NCBI GenBank assembly: GCA_023159155.1
Contig: JAJNNX010000053.1
Span: 62,001 to 126,000, forward strand
Direction of reading: 5' to 3'
DNA length: 64,000 bases
From: Ustulina deusta
Lineage: Eukaryota; Ascomycota; Sordariomycetes; Xylariales; Xylariaceae
The notes below the pieces were generated by a model. The model did not search any database, was not told the DNA's origin, and was given only the letters and a program-made list of their open reading frames with translations. Of this stretch, positions 1 through 10,463 are shown piece after piece (the stretch's first letter is position 1; every line of letters starts with the position of its first letter). The position numbers were made by a program, and so were the translations under genes.

Positions 1-110
1 CTAAGGAGGAAGCGATAGTTGCCGTCACCGAGGAATACGATACCGGCGGCCTTTGCCTGGTCAAACAGCTGTCTCGCCTCGCCGTATTCGCGGTCCTCCT
101 GCGCGACGCG
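1..110 (-). CDS. Edge of an unidentified minus-strand gene (partial)
   Basis: On the minus strand, after a possible TAG acceptor at 113-111, the frame reads RVAQEDREYGEARQ and then a leucine- and alanine-rich helix-like stretch, ending GDGNYRF near the window edge. The mixed charged and hydrophobic composition looks like real coding, and an in-frame TAG lies just upstream, so this would be an internal exon running off the left end. Other minus-strand exons may lie within 110-360, where a second open frame exists, but I could not fix a splice model. I do not recognise the family. Sequence to the left of the window is needed to name it. Confidence 0.3.
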
Positions 111-1186
111 CTACCGGTCTGTGTTTTGAAGCCGATAGACATGTCGTATCACACATGGACCTTTTCCCGAAAAACGGGGACGTCGAGGGTGGCCCCGGCT
201 GTGGTAAGTCTCGTACGGTATCTGAAATGTTGAGAAGCCGAGTTCTTGGAGGATCCGACTTGGCAGTATCGGCAGCATCGACAATATCGGGGGTATCCGA
301 AGCGCTGGTCCGTCTAGCTACTGTACAACGATCCATCCTAAAACACCCATACATCTGGTTCCATGTTTGTTATAGATACCTACTACATAGTACCTACTCC
401 TTCGCCATGACATTTCATCCAACTACTAACCAGGTACTCAAACTTTATCTTCACATGATATATATATATATAGTGACACAGATGGATAGGCTACATGTTA
501 TTTATTCATTATTTTGGGGGGGAAAAAAACAGGGAGACATACTAAAAATACCGAGAATCGGCGGTCGATTGATGGTTGTTAGGTAGTATACTAGTAGGTA
601 TCATACCGAGGCTATTGCCCTGTCTCGAGACAAGCGGATAGGTGCGGCATTCCCTCGAGCTAAGGTTTACATAGGGTTAGGTTGACAAGGTTATTAGACT
701 ACTAGTAGGTCAATGTATACGATCTAGTGTAGGCTGGTTACCTGAATAGGTTAGACCGTAACGGGTAGATGGGTGGGTTGTGTAAGTGGAAGCTTACCTC
801 TTGGAGGGGTTGAGCTCTCGTCCCCACATCCTTCTCCAGCTTCAACCTTGCTCCTCTATCTTGTATCCAGATACCTAGGTGCTGTCGGCAACGTGCCCGA
901 CTAGGTAGTATTCGTTGTTCGGCCTTTTCTGGGGTCTTGTTGAGACGGAGCTTCCCCGGCTTGGCCAATTGACTTAGTCAATTGGTTTATTTTCGCGTTC
1001 CTTGCTTGTCTCTCACCGTCTTGTCTTTATTCCTCGACCAACCCACTCATAAATATCTCTTCCTTCGGCGAGTTGTTGCCCTCCCCGGTTTCTCTCTCCT
1101 GTATCTCTCTTCCAGGAGGGAGGCCTTTGTCCATTTTATGAACCGAGTCACCCGGCCAGGCGCCAGTCAACTGCACGCACAGCACC
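111..1186. other. Intergenic / 5' leader region of the methylcitrate dehydratase gene
   Basis: No convincing gene is seen. There are simple AT stretches (TATATATATA near 458) and several TAGGTA-type words. The CT-rich stretch 960-1186 just before the ATG is probably the 5' untranslated leader of the downstream gene. Part of 111-360 may belong to the unidentified minus-strand gene at the window edge. Confidence 0.5.
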
Positions 1187-3018
1187 ATGTCTGCCGTTAA
1201 TCGGAGCATCCGAACCGCTTCAAGGTCGCTGCGACTCCGGTCGACCCCTCTGGCACTTGCATCGACACGCACATTCGGCCCATCGTTAGCGTCCTCCTCT
1301 AGCACAACCACCTCCTCTCCCCTCTGCCGCCACCACCTCCACCACTTTTCCACAACTACCGCCAAAATGTCTACTCCCGTGCCCCCGCAGCAGAGGACGT
1401 ACGACCCCGAAATTGAAGACATCGCAAAATACGTCACTCAGCCCATCGACTCCGAGTTAGCTGTAAGCTTTTGATTCCACCCACCTCCGCTTCTCCTTGG
1501 AGCACCGCCGCTAACCGGTGGTGCCATCTTATTCTCGCGAATCCAGTTCGACACAGCACGATGGGTGTTTCTAGATACGTTGGGCTGTGGCCTCGAGGGC
1601 TTGCGCTTCAAGGAGTGCACAAAACTTCTGGGTCCTATCGTTCCCGGAACCGTCGTTCCTAACGGCACCAAGGTCCCCGGCACCGACTTCGTCCTCGATC
1701 CCGTCAATGGTGCCTTCAACATCGGTGCCATGATCCGCTGGCTCGATTACAACGACTGTTGGCTGGCTGCCGAATGGGGACATCCTTCTGATAACCTCGG
1801 CGCCATTCTGGCCGTCGCCGACTGGGTCAATCGGACCAACAAGGCCGGTGGTAACCTTGCCAGCGGCAAGGTCTTCACCATCCGCGATGTCCTCGAGGGT
1901 ATGATCAAGGCCCACGAGATCCAGGGTTGCCTGGCTCTCCTCAACTCGTACAACAAGGTCGGTCTCGACCACGTCGTCCTGGTCAAGGTCGCCAGTGCCG
2001 CTGTTGTCTCCCAGATGCTGGGTCTCAGCGACTCACAGATCGCCGACGCCGTCACACAGGCTTGGGTCGATGGCCAGAGCTTGCGTACCTATCGTCACTC
2101 CCCCAATACCATGTCCCGCAAGTCATGGGCTGCCGGTGACGCCTGCCAGCGCGCCGTTAACCTGGCTCTGAAAGTTATGAAGGGCGAGCCCGGTGTCCCT
2201 ACTGTGTTGTCTGCCCCTGTCTGGGGTTTCTACGATGTCCTGTTCAAGGGCAACAAATTCCAGTTCCAGCGGCCCTACGGCAGCTATGTCATGGAAAACG
2301 TCCTCTTCAAGGTTTCCTACCCTGGTACGTCTTGGTTTCCCTGCACCCGTCCTTTCAGTCCTTGGCTTGTCTGCTATCGATTGCCTTGCTAACTGTGTAT
2401 GCAGCGGAATTCCACTCGCAGACAGCGGTCGAGGCGTCCTCTAAGATTTTTCAGAAGCTTAAGGAGATGGGCAAGTCGGCGGTCGACATCAAGGGTGTCA
2501 CATGCCGAACCCACGAGGCCTGTATCCGCATCATCGACAAGCAGTTCAAGCCCATGGACAACTTTGCGGACCGTGACCACTGCATCCAGTACATGTGCGC
2601 CGTGATGCTCGTGTTCGGGCGGCTCGAGGCGACGGACTACACAGATGGCGGCGAGGCGGCGACGTCGCCCCTCGTCGAGTCTCTGCGACAAAAGATCAAA
2701 TGTGTCGAGGATCCACAGTTCACCCGAGACTATCACGACCCGGCTCTCCGCACCATCTCCAACGCGCTGACGGTGGAACTCAACGATGGCACGGTCCTCG
2801 ACGAGATCGTGGTGGAGGCGCCCCTCGGTCACCGTCTCCGGAGAGAGGAGGCCAAGCCGCACATCCTGGCCAAATACCAGCGACACCTATCGCCTCACTT
2901 CTCGGACACGCAGGTGAAGGAGCTCGTGGAGCTGGGTATGGACCCCAAGAAGCTGGAGGCCATGTCGGTGGATGAATATATCGACAAGTATGCTGTAAAG
3001 AAGAGCAAGTTTGTTTAA
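1187..3018 (+). CDS. prpD: 2-methylcitrate dehydratase (MmgE/PrpD family), mitochondrial
   Basis: Dehydrates 2-methylcitrate to 2-methyl-cis-aconitate in the methylcitrate cycle, which removes propionyl-CoA in the mitochondrial matrix. Three exons, 1187-1462, 1547-2324 and 2405-3018, give 555 residues, the usual length for fungal PrpD. The introns (84 and 80 bp) have GTAAG/CAG and GTACGT/CAG borders. The first about 55 residues are rich in Ser, Thr and Arg with almost no acidic residues, a mitochondrial presequence; an internal ATG at 1367 (MSTPVPPQQ) would remove it. The core carries PrpD hallmarks: [12 protein letters not shown], the WLDYND segment, GHPSDNLG, and [20 protein letters not shown] in the middle. 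The start at 1187 has a good context (CACCATGTC). The assignment is firm; the second splice is set by the reading frame joining SYP to AEFHSQ. Confidence 0.95.
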
Positions 3019-3784
3019 AATTGATACCTATAAATGCGGCGAGTGTTATATAGATGTAGAGTTTTGGAATCTTCGACGTTTGGCACATTATACCTGCGTC
3101 ATTTGGTACAAAATATCACTCTTGTTGGAACGAGCTACCTTGTATACATATCACTAGGGAGGATCGATGGATATCATGTCTGTTGTGATATCGCATGAAC
3201 TCTTCCGCACAATAGTAGCCTCGATGTGACAATTCCAAGGTAGTAAGTATTTATGTGCCAAGTAATGAAATTCCATTAGTATGAAGAGGGCATATAACCT
3301 TGGGTTTACATGGAGACATATAAGAAAAGTACTAGTTACAGTAAACATATATACACAATGAATTGCTGCTTTTGGTAGAGTGCCCAATCAACAATATACC
3401 TACAGTTACCTGGTACTAGGTACCTAGGGATTCTCAAACCAAAAGTACCTACCTAACTTAAAAAGACGGGGCTGTGGCGGGGTTGTGGCGGGGTATGACA
3501 GACCCACCTTTGTACACACTTAGCGCCGTTTCTTATTAGGTATGTATGTACTTATCAGAACCTGGTGCCTCCATCATCATCACGACATTCTGTGTCCTAT
3601 CAATAGCAGCTGCAACAATAACAACAACAACGACAAATCAATCCCAAAATCGACTACTGCAGAACCACTCCTACGGCAACCTTGGGATCGAGGAAATCCC
3701 TATCATCGGCCCGCCTACCTACGGAATATTGTTACGACGAATCGAATCGTGTGCATCCAGACAGTCACAGACGGACAACTGACA
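3019..3784. other. Intergenic region between prpD and the SH3 gene
   Basis: Contains the prpD 3' end and the leader of the SH3 gene. There is a TACCTAGGTACC-like cluster near 3410-3450, a short GGGGCTGTGGC duplication at about 3470-3492 and an AACAATAACAACAACAACGAC run near 3614. No coding signal is seen. Confidence 0.5.
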
Positions 3785-4676
3785 ATGGTGACCCTCGACC
3801 GTCAAGAGATCATTGCGAACAACAAATCACTACGTCTCATCAAGAATGTATCTGTCCTTGCCCATAAGCATATCCATCTATCTCTGTCTCTGTCTGTCGA
3901 TATATAGATATGTGCGTCCCGACCAACGCTCCGGATGCTGACAAGACGGTTGTGATATGCAGGAACTCGAGCACTTGCTGGAGAGAGGCGTCATAACCGA
4001 CCATGTATTCGGTTCCATCTCGGGCCTCCTGCCAGGCGAATCATCCCTCTCCGGCGCCCCGACCCCGGCCCCAACACAGGCCATGGCCAATCTCGCCCTC
4101 CACCAGAACCCATCGCCCAGCCCGGCTCCTCCGGCCTACAACACCACAGGGCCGCCCGCTCTGCCCTCGCGCGGGAACCCTCCGCCGCCGCCGCCGCCGC
4201 CAGCAAAGCCCGTCATCGCCCGTGCGAGGGCGCTGTACCAGTACCGAGCCGCCGACGAACGCGACCTGTCGTTCGAGCGGGACGACCAGATCGCCGTGCA
4301 CGAGTACATGAACGACGACTGGTGGATGGGACGCAACGAGCGGTCCGGCGCCGAGGGCATCTTCCCCAAGAACTACGTGCAGATCGACCGCAGCGAGAAA
4401 GCCGGCTACTACGCCCCCGCCCAGCCCGTCTACGCCTCGCCAGTGCCTGCGGGTCCGAACGGCGCCTACCCGCCCCCGCCCCAGGCCCAGAACCCCTACA
4501 GCTCACACGCCCCGCCGATGGCCGTCGCTGAGGGAGGTGGCCAGCAGGGCGACGGCGGTGGCTCGTCGAGCAAGGTGAACGAGGCAGGCAAGAAGATCGG
4601 TAAGAAACTGGGTAACGCTGCCATCTTTGGTGCCGGCGCCACGCTCGGTAGCAATCTTGTCAACAGCATCTTTTAA
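3785..4676 (+). CDS. SH3-domain protein of the Lsb1/Pin3 type (actin patch adaptor)
   Basis: Two exons, 3785-3847 and 3963-4676, joined across a 115-bp intron (GTATCT...TGCAG, phase 0), give 258 residues. The short first exon ends NKSLRLIKN and joins ELEHLLERGVI, rebuilding the N-terminal helix typical of yeast Lsb1/Pin3 and their fungal homologues. A proline-rich linker (about residues 52-105, with a run of eight prolines) precedes one SH3 domain (about 107-163) with ALYQY, the WWMG pair and the FPKNYVQ ending. The C-terminus has a glycine/alanine-rich tail (GKKIGKKLGNAAIFGAGATLG), also typical. In yeast these proteins bind Las17/WASP and modulate Arp2/3 actin assembly at endocytic sites; the same role is inferred here. 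Without the first exon the helix would be truncated, which is why 3785 was chosen as start. Confidence 0.88.
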
Positions 4677-5408
4677 ACCCTTAGGGAAATATGAATAATG
4701 ATGACAATAACGAGAAGGAGAAGGAGCAGGATAACAAGAAGAAGCAGAAGAAGGAGAAGGAGGAGAAAAGATGCATTCTGGTCTGTCTGTATAAATCACA
4801 TGATGGAATTGCCTCTTTTGCTCTGCATGGTTGGAGGGAGACCCGGCTAGAACATGTGTCGCATTATGGGATCTGACAAACCCTAGGCATGGTGCGGGAA
4901 TCCTCCTTCGACGGGGGGATGTGTAGTTAGACAACGGCTGGGGTGGTTTCTTGGGATTCTCTGTCGATAGACCAGGTCGCTAAAGCGACTTCGCATTTGC
5001 TTCAACCCGAAAAACCTCATTGATTTATGACTGGTGACTCGCGAGGTATCCTTATGGCGTGACCTGGAGGAGAAGCTAGCTGTCCAACCGCCGAAGCCCT
5101 GCTCTGCCTTGCCTGTCTCTTGTTTACGAAGCTGGGGTAGAATCCATTCAACGAACTCGTGCTTCTTAGCTACGACAGTCCAGTAAACCGCCGTTCTACA
5201 ATCTCACCCCCTTAATCAAAACTCACCTGATCTGGTGGCTCGAGGCTTGACAAGGCCAAGGAAGTGAGTGATAGACTACCACCTCGGCATAGACACCAGG
5301 GACGCTTTACACCAGCCTCTCCACGTTTACGTTGAAGATTCTCTTTACAACATCTCGTGAACGTATATAAAATAACCCCTAAGCGGGCAGTCAAGATGGT
5401 ATCCTGCC
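4677..5408. other. Convergent 3' region between SH3 gene and APH-like gene
   Basis: Starts with a purine-rich stretch (GAAGAAGCAGAAGAAGGAGAAGGAGGAG at 4736-4768) that is probably the 3' untranslated region of the SH3 gene. The rest shows no gene; the two flanking genes point toward each other. Confidence 0.5.
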
Positions 5409-7487
5409 CTACCATACGACAGCACCTTTCACGAACCCCTCCACCACCAATTCTTTCACGTTGTTAGCAAGACATTTCAACTTGAGCGGATCGATTCCAT
5501 ATCCCTCGCCCAGAGAATCGACAAAAAAGTCAAAATCCAACTCCTCGAAGGGACGAGAGCATTTCTCCAACAAACGCCTCAGCGCTGCAGTTCTACACCT
5601 CGGATCCCGGATCGCTGCGTCCAGCGTAAGCGTCAGGAGAGACTGTTTGGTGACATCAACATCAGCACCCTCACATTTCTCCTGTCCGGCCTCGTCAACA
5701 TCCTCGCCCCCAAACATACGCTTCCCCTCCTGTCTCTTCCCCGCCCGCCCCGTTTCCCTTTCCCTTGCTCTCCCCCCTTGCTCCCCCCTCTTCAACTCCC
5801 GCACAACACTCGCATAAAACCCCCGAAGCTCGCTAAGCTCCCACGGCGGATCCTCGAAACGATTGCACTCGGGCGCGACATGGCTGGGTCGCCAAAAATC
5901 CGCCGTGGGCCGCCATCTCCAGATAAACGGGTCAAAATCGCGAACGAGCCAGCGCGGCAGCGCCTCGTTCCCGAGGCTCCGGGGCGCCGCCCGTGCGCCG
6001 TCCCAGCCGAGGACGGCCTTGATGGTCGTGCCGTCCTCGGCGAGGAGGATATGGCGCATACTGAGATCGGGGTGCGTGAGGACGAATTTGCCCTTCTTCT
6101 TCTTCATCTTCATCTTCACACCCCCCTCGCCCATTCCCATTCCTCTTATATCACTTATCCCACGAAGGGATCCCTCTAGCGGTGACCTCGCCGTACCAGG
6201 CTCTCGGACAAGGCCAAGAAGGAGCCTCAACAACTCATCGACGCCCCTTTCGGACACCGTAGCCGGCGGCCAGGCATCCAGCAAGGCGGTGTACATGTCG
6301 CGGGGACGATCCCAGGGCCCCGTAGGGCGATACAGCGGCGTAGACGGGCAATCTTCGTCGGCGGACCAGCGCACGGCCATGGCTTTCACATCCCGTTCGC
6401 GCAGGGGACCCATGGTGCCGACGAGGTCGCCACGAACGACGCCGATCAAAGACCAGCGCGCCGCCGCTCTCGAACTCGTACCTCCCAAGCTCCAACACGA
6501 CGCCCGCGACATTTCGAAGGATCTTCTCCCGCCTCTCCCTCCGCGCGCGTCCGTCCACGTCCACGTTCACGTCCCCGCCCCCGCCATCTCCCCCAAACCA
6601 GACGTCTTCGAGCCGCCATCCCTCCACAAACTCCATGAGCAACCAGGGCGCGCCGACCCCGTTCCCAGGGCGACAGTCCGCATCGACGACCTCAGCAACG
6701 GGCACACCCGTCTCCTCGCGCAACATATGGAGCAGGAACGCCTCGGCGCGGAGCGCCTCACAGCACAGCTGATCCCACGCGCCGTCTTCGGCGGCCGCGG
6801 GGATCTTCGCGATCCACTGTACCCCGTCCCCGTCCCCGTCTCTGTCTGTCTCCTCCCCTCCATCTCTCGTCCCTCCCCGCCCGTCGTCGTGCGGGAACCG
6901 AATCACGTAAAACACGTGTCCGCTGCCGAAGAACGGGTCCCCGACGACCGGCAGCGGCACCGGATCCGCGCCGCGTCCCGGCCCGCGACGATGGCGCTGC
7001 TCGAGGAGCTCTCGCGCGAGATTGGCCAAGGCCAGCGTATCGACGCGCGCCAGCACCGGCGCGAACCCCTTGCCTTCTGCTCGTGCTCGGCGCGCATCCT
7101 GTCCCGCCGCGCCTCGGGCGTCTCCCCGTCGCATCTGCAGCCCGAGGGACGCTGGAGATCGGCCGGCGCGGCTCGCGCAAGCGCATGCCTCCAACCGGTA
7201 GTGGCCTGTCGTCCACCGACTGACTTAGGTTCGGCTTGTCTTGCTCCGGGGATCACGACGACATTCTCGCCTTGCGTGTGCCAGAGGCGAGATAATGTCT
7301 CGCTCAACGATAGGTCCCTCAACGAAGCCAAGCTTTGCCATATCCTTGCCGTGTCGAGGCCGCCGGTGTAGTCGGCATGAGCCTGGTGACCTTTAACCCT
7401 CCACGAGAGCCCTACGACTACAGACATGTCTGCGTGGCGATCACGGCGAGAACGTTCTACGTAGCTTTCGGCTGCGTACTCCTCCAT
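5409..7487 (-). pseudogene. Phosphotransferase (APH)-family kinase-like gene, frame-broken and missing metal ligands
   Basis: A minus-strand gene for a fungal aminoglycoside-phosphotransferase-fold protein. Coding-like sequence starts at an ATG at 7487 (MEEYAAESYVERS) and ends with a TAG at 5411-5409, but it needs at least two reading frames. Near 7060 the likely frame moves into the one carrying RVDTLALANLARELL and FGSGHVFYVIRF. Near 6444-6450 it moves again, between GGALVFD and VVRGDLVGTMGPLRE, with no usable GT/AG pair close by. The remainder is uninterrupted and carries the family blocks FVLTHPDL, IKAVL.WDGA, RSLGNEALPRWL and RDFDPF. The brace Asn after HPD is His (SMRHILL) and the metal-binding Asp of the usual DWDG block is Gly (LGWDG). 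So the gene is either a decayed copy or a pseudokinase with sequencing indels. An intron could explain the first frame change; it does not easily explain the second. Confidence 0.7.
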
Positions 7488-8240
7488 CTCCTCCTCTACT
7501 GTGTGGCTCGAGAAGGGGGAGAGGGGAAGAAAGAAAACAAAGGAAAAGAAAAGAGAACCAATTAAATAGACACTCGAGAGCGTTTGCTGGGAGCGTTGCT
7601 ATTGCATCGTGTCCCTGCCTAAGCCGAGGAGGAGGCGCTTGTAGCACACACAAAAGATACCCATCATCAAGTTGGAAAACGCATTTGTGGATTGCCGAAA
7701 TACCGTATCCGGATATCAGAGACATCTAAGGTTATGGATGACATCCTTATGCGGAGTTCTAACCGTAAAGAGAGAACTAAATGTACATCATGGATATATA
7801 TATGCATGCTCTCCATGGTTCTTTGTCAAACTCCAATGACAAAAAGGGTATAACCACTACCATCAACTATTTCATGCGAACACCTCGCTGGCTCTATACT
7901 CTCGTTGTACCCATTATAGAACAACCTCCCCAAGCTCGGCTCTAATAATGCAGTAAGAAACTCGTCAACAGACCGACCACATAGCTATATAAGAATTTCC
8001 GCAATTCAAATGACTAAGAACCAAGAAACCCAACCAGGTGATACCTTAAACTGAACCAGCGCCAGACCAGGCAATCTAGCCAAGGTGTATAATCACCAGG
8101 AGGCCTAGGGGGGCAAGAATGGGCTCTGGATTAAGGACTAAGCAAGGGGTTTGCGGTTAAGCGCACCGTCGAAAGATGTGAGGGAACCTTAATGCCGCCA
8201 TAGGCTGGGTCCAATGTCTGAAGCGCTCAAGGGTCGAGTC
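7488..8240. other. Intergenic region
   Basis: Region upstream of the APH-like gene and downstream of the 5-phosphatase gene. It holds a purine-rich GGAAAGAAAACAAAGG-like stretch (7515-7565) and an AT-rich stretch around 7790-7810. No coding signal is seen. Confidence 0.5.
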
Positions 8241-9872
8241 CTACCACGACCTAAGCCACCAAGCTCCCAGGCCGACAAGGAAGAGGGTCGTGAAGATAGC
8301 GATGCCTTGCTTCGATCGTGAAACGAGCATGGACCAACCAATCACCCACTCCCACTTCTTGACCCGAGCTCGGTGATCCCAGGCCTCAAAATCAACAGGA
8401 TACGGAAGCTTGACGCGAGGGTCGTTGCTACCCGAGGCAGACAACTCCGGAGAGGGTGCTAACACCGAAGGTTCGATGACTGGAACTGCAAGGCGAAGAA
8501 AAACGGCCCTGTGGTCGCTGGTTCGAACCGGTGGCAGTGCGTCGTAGGCTAGGGTATCTATGACGGCGTCGGGCCCGGTAGAAGACTGGGAAACCCAGGG
8601 AGGAATGTCGAGATAGAGCACACGATCGCACCAGCCTGGCCATCGATGCGGAGCCCACTTCCAAAACACCACGTCATGGGCGGGCGGAGTGCCATTCTGG
8701 TGAGCCCGGGCCTCTTCTCCACCTATGAGTTGAAGCTTATAGGTCGGTGGGAAGAGAATGGAGGACTCTGTTAGCCCGTGCAACGTCCGCCCAGCCGCCT
8801 TTTCTAGCAGGAGTTGGTCCAGGGCGAGAAATTGTTTGAAGTAGTTGGGGCTCTTGGGGTCCACATGGGGGAAAACGGACTTGTTGGTGGGAGCTGTTTT
8901 GGAGATTCGGTAGTTCAGGTCGCCAGCAACGAAGAGATGAGATCCGGGCTTGTAGATGGTGATTTCGTGTAACGCCTTCTCGTTTGCGTCTCGAGAAAGG
9001 AGAACGTCGCGCTCGTCGTCGCCATTGGATATGCGGGGGGTGGGATACGTCGACTCGCCGCCGAGGAGCTTCTTGGGATCTTCGAAAACTACGGCGACAA
9101 GGGTGAGCGGAGGCTGTCTCGACTTAGAACCGGGGGACAGGAACACTCACGCAATCCAGACACGATACTCTCCCAATTCTTGTTCCTCCTCTCCAGATTC
9201 CACTCGTGGGCGGCCAAGTGAGTGGCCACAAAGGTCAGCTCGGTCTGTCTCTTCCGGCCCTCTGCATCGTGCTTGGAAAACAGCACGCGGAGACCTACGG
9301 CTCCCTTGTTGGCCATGTCGCCAGCCCCGAAGCCAACCTCGGCGGACTTCAGGTCATCCAGAGCACCAGGGTCGCGAGCGAAGAGCAAGATGCCGGTCAT
9401 ACCAACATTGCGGGTGGCCACGAGGGTGTAGGGGGGGTCTCTCGGTTCTTCTTGATTTCGAGACGCATCTTGAAATCCATCCCGATATTCCTCTCGATAG
9501 GCCTGCTCGTCGTGATAGCACGCTTGATCTTGACCCAGTCCGGCGGCAGGAGGGCTAGCAGCAAGGTTTATGGCAGTCACCCAGCTCCGGAAATAAGGGT
9601 TGATCATGTAGGAGCCGATGAAGCTGTGCTCGAGAGGCGCCATCTCCTGGAGGGATCTGCAGGAATAGGAAGCTTAGTACTCGGCAAAAGTCTTGGGTGG
9701 TAGGCAGGCAGACGTACAGGACGATGATTTCTGGCAAGGTGCTGGCATTCTTAGCAAAGGCATTGCGAAGATGGAGGGCGAAGACGTAGGGGTTGATCTG
9801 TTCCTTTGCAGCGTTGAAGGTGAGGATGAAGACGTCCAAGGACGCCGTCGTACCGAGGGGCTGGTCCGACAT
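8241..9872 (-). CDS. INP54: Tail-anchored inositol polyphosphate 5-phosphatase (Inp54 type)
   Basis: Removes the 5-phosphate from phosphatidylinositol 4,5-bisphosphate. Exons 9872-9718, 9656-9151 and 9088-8241 (introns 61 and 62 bp) give 502 residues. The exon 1/2 join gives VLSLQEMAPLEHSF, the substrate-site QE block of the family. Exon 2 has RNVGMTGILLF, GNKGAV-like MANKGAVGLRV and FVATHLAAHE; exon 3 has the catalytic AGDLNYRI (Asp near residue 277), FPPTYK, WCDRVLY and SDHRAV. The last about 22 residues (IAIFTTLFLVGLGAWWL) are a hydrophobic tail ending at the C-terminus, matching yeast Inp54, which is anchored in the ER by its tail. The acceptor of intron 2 was chosen because only TAG at 9090-9089 restores the frame into FEDPKK. 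ER localisation is inferred from the tail. Confidence 0.92.
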
Positions 9873-10303
9873 TGTCTATATGTAGTCTAGTAGCGCCTCG
9901 TTCTATGCACTCTCCCCCATGCATATGCACTCTATGCACACAGTAGGGATGGGGAGCGCCGCTCGCACTCCGCACTCGGTGCTCGGATTGATGGGGGCGG
10001 ACCGGATGGGCTGGCCGTCAGTACTGGAGATTTGCCGTCGTGCCGCGTCGTGGGCTTGACCAAAAAACTTGACAAAAAACGTGAACAAAAAGCAAGCGAG
10101 TGTGCCTGGCATTCGAGCTGCCGATACCGAAGAACCGGGGGAGAGGACGGGATAGATGGGAGGCGATGTTGCTGATATACCTGCCTCCCTCTGTAATTAC
10201 CAAAGTAGGTAGGCAGGCATGATCTAAATCGGAAGGGATAGCAGTGAAGTAAGTAGTACATACGTACGTACCTAAACCTTAGGTAACCTTAGGTAGGTAC
10301 TAT

Positions 10304-10331
10304 TGGCAGGCACTACTGGCAGGCACTACTG
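10304..10331. repeat. Tandem duplication, 14-bp unit (GGCAGGCACTACTG)
   Basis: The unit GGCAGGCACTACTG appears twice in a row, after a related TATTGGCAGG copy. Read directly from the sequence; probably replication slippage. Confidence 0.8.
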
Positions 10332-10398
10332 GTGCCACAATCGAACAACATTAACGTGGTACATGTGATTGTCGACCGATGTGATGCTGAAGAAATCC

Positions 10399-10436
10399 CG
10401 TTGCTGGTCGACGTTCTCGTTGCTGGTCGACGTTCT
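10399..10436. repeat. Tandem duplication, 19-bp unit
   Basis: The unit CGTTGCTGGTCGACGTTCT occurs twice back to back, followed by a partial third CG. Read directly from the sequence. Confidence 0.8.
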
Positions 10437-10443
10437 CGACTGA

Positions 10444-10463
10444 CTCTCTCTCTCTCTCTCTCT
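10444..10463. repeat. CT dinucleotide microsatellite
   Basis: About ten CT units, followed by an imperfect continuation (TTTCTCGCTC). Read directly. Confidence 0.85.

Noticed and set aside
738..968. A minus-strand 76-codon frame divergent from prpD
   Set aside because: It is short, with no motif or conserved-looking segments and no supporting splice sites; more likely chance within the upstream region.
5863..7371. A 502-codon plus-strand open frame, the longest in its area
   Set aside because: It is antisense to the APH-like gene, is dominated by Pro/Arg/Ser from GC-rich sequence, and shows no domain. The minus strand has the family motifs.
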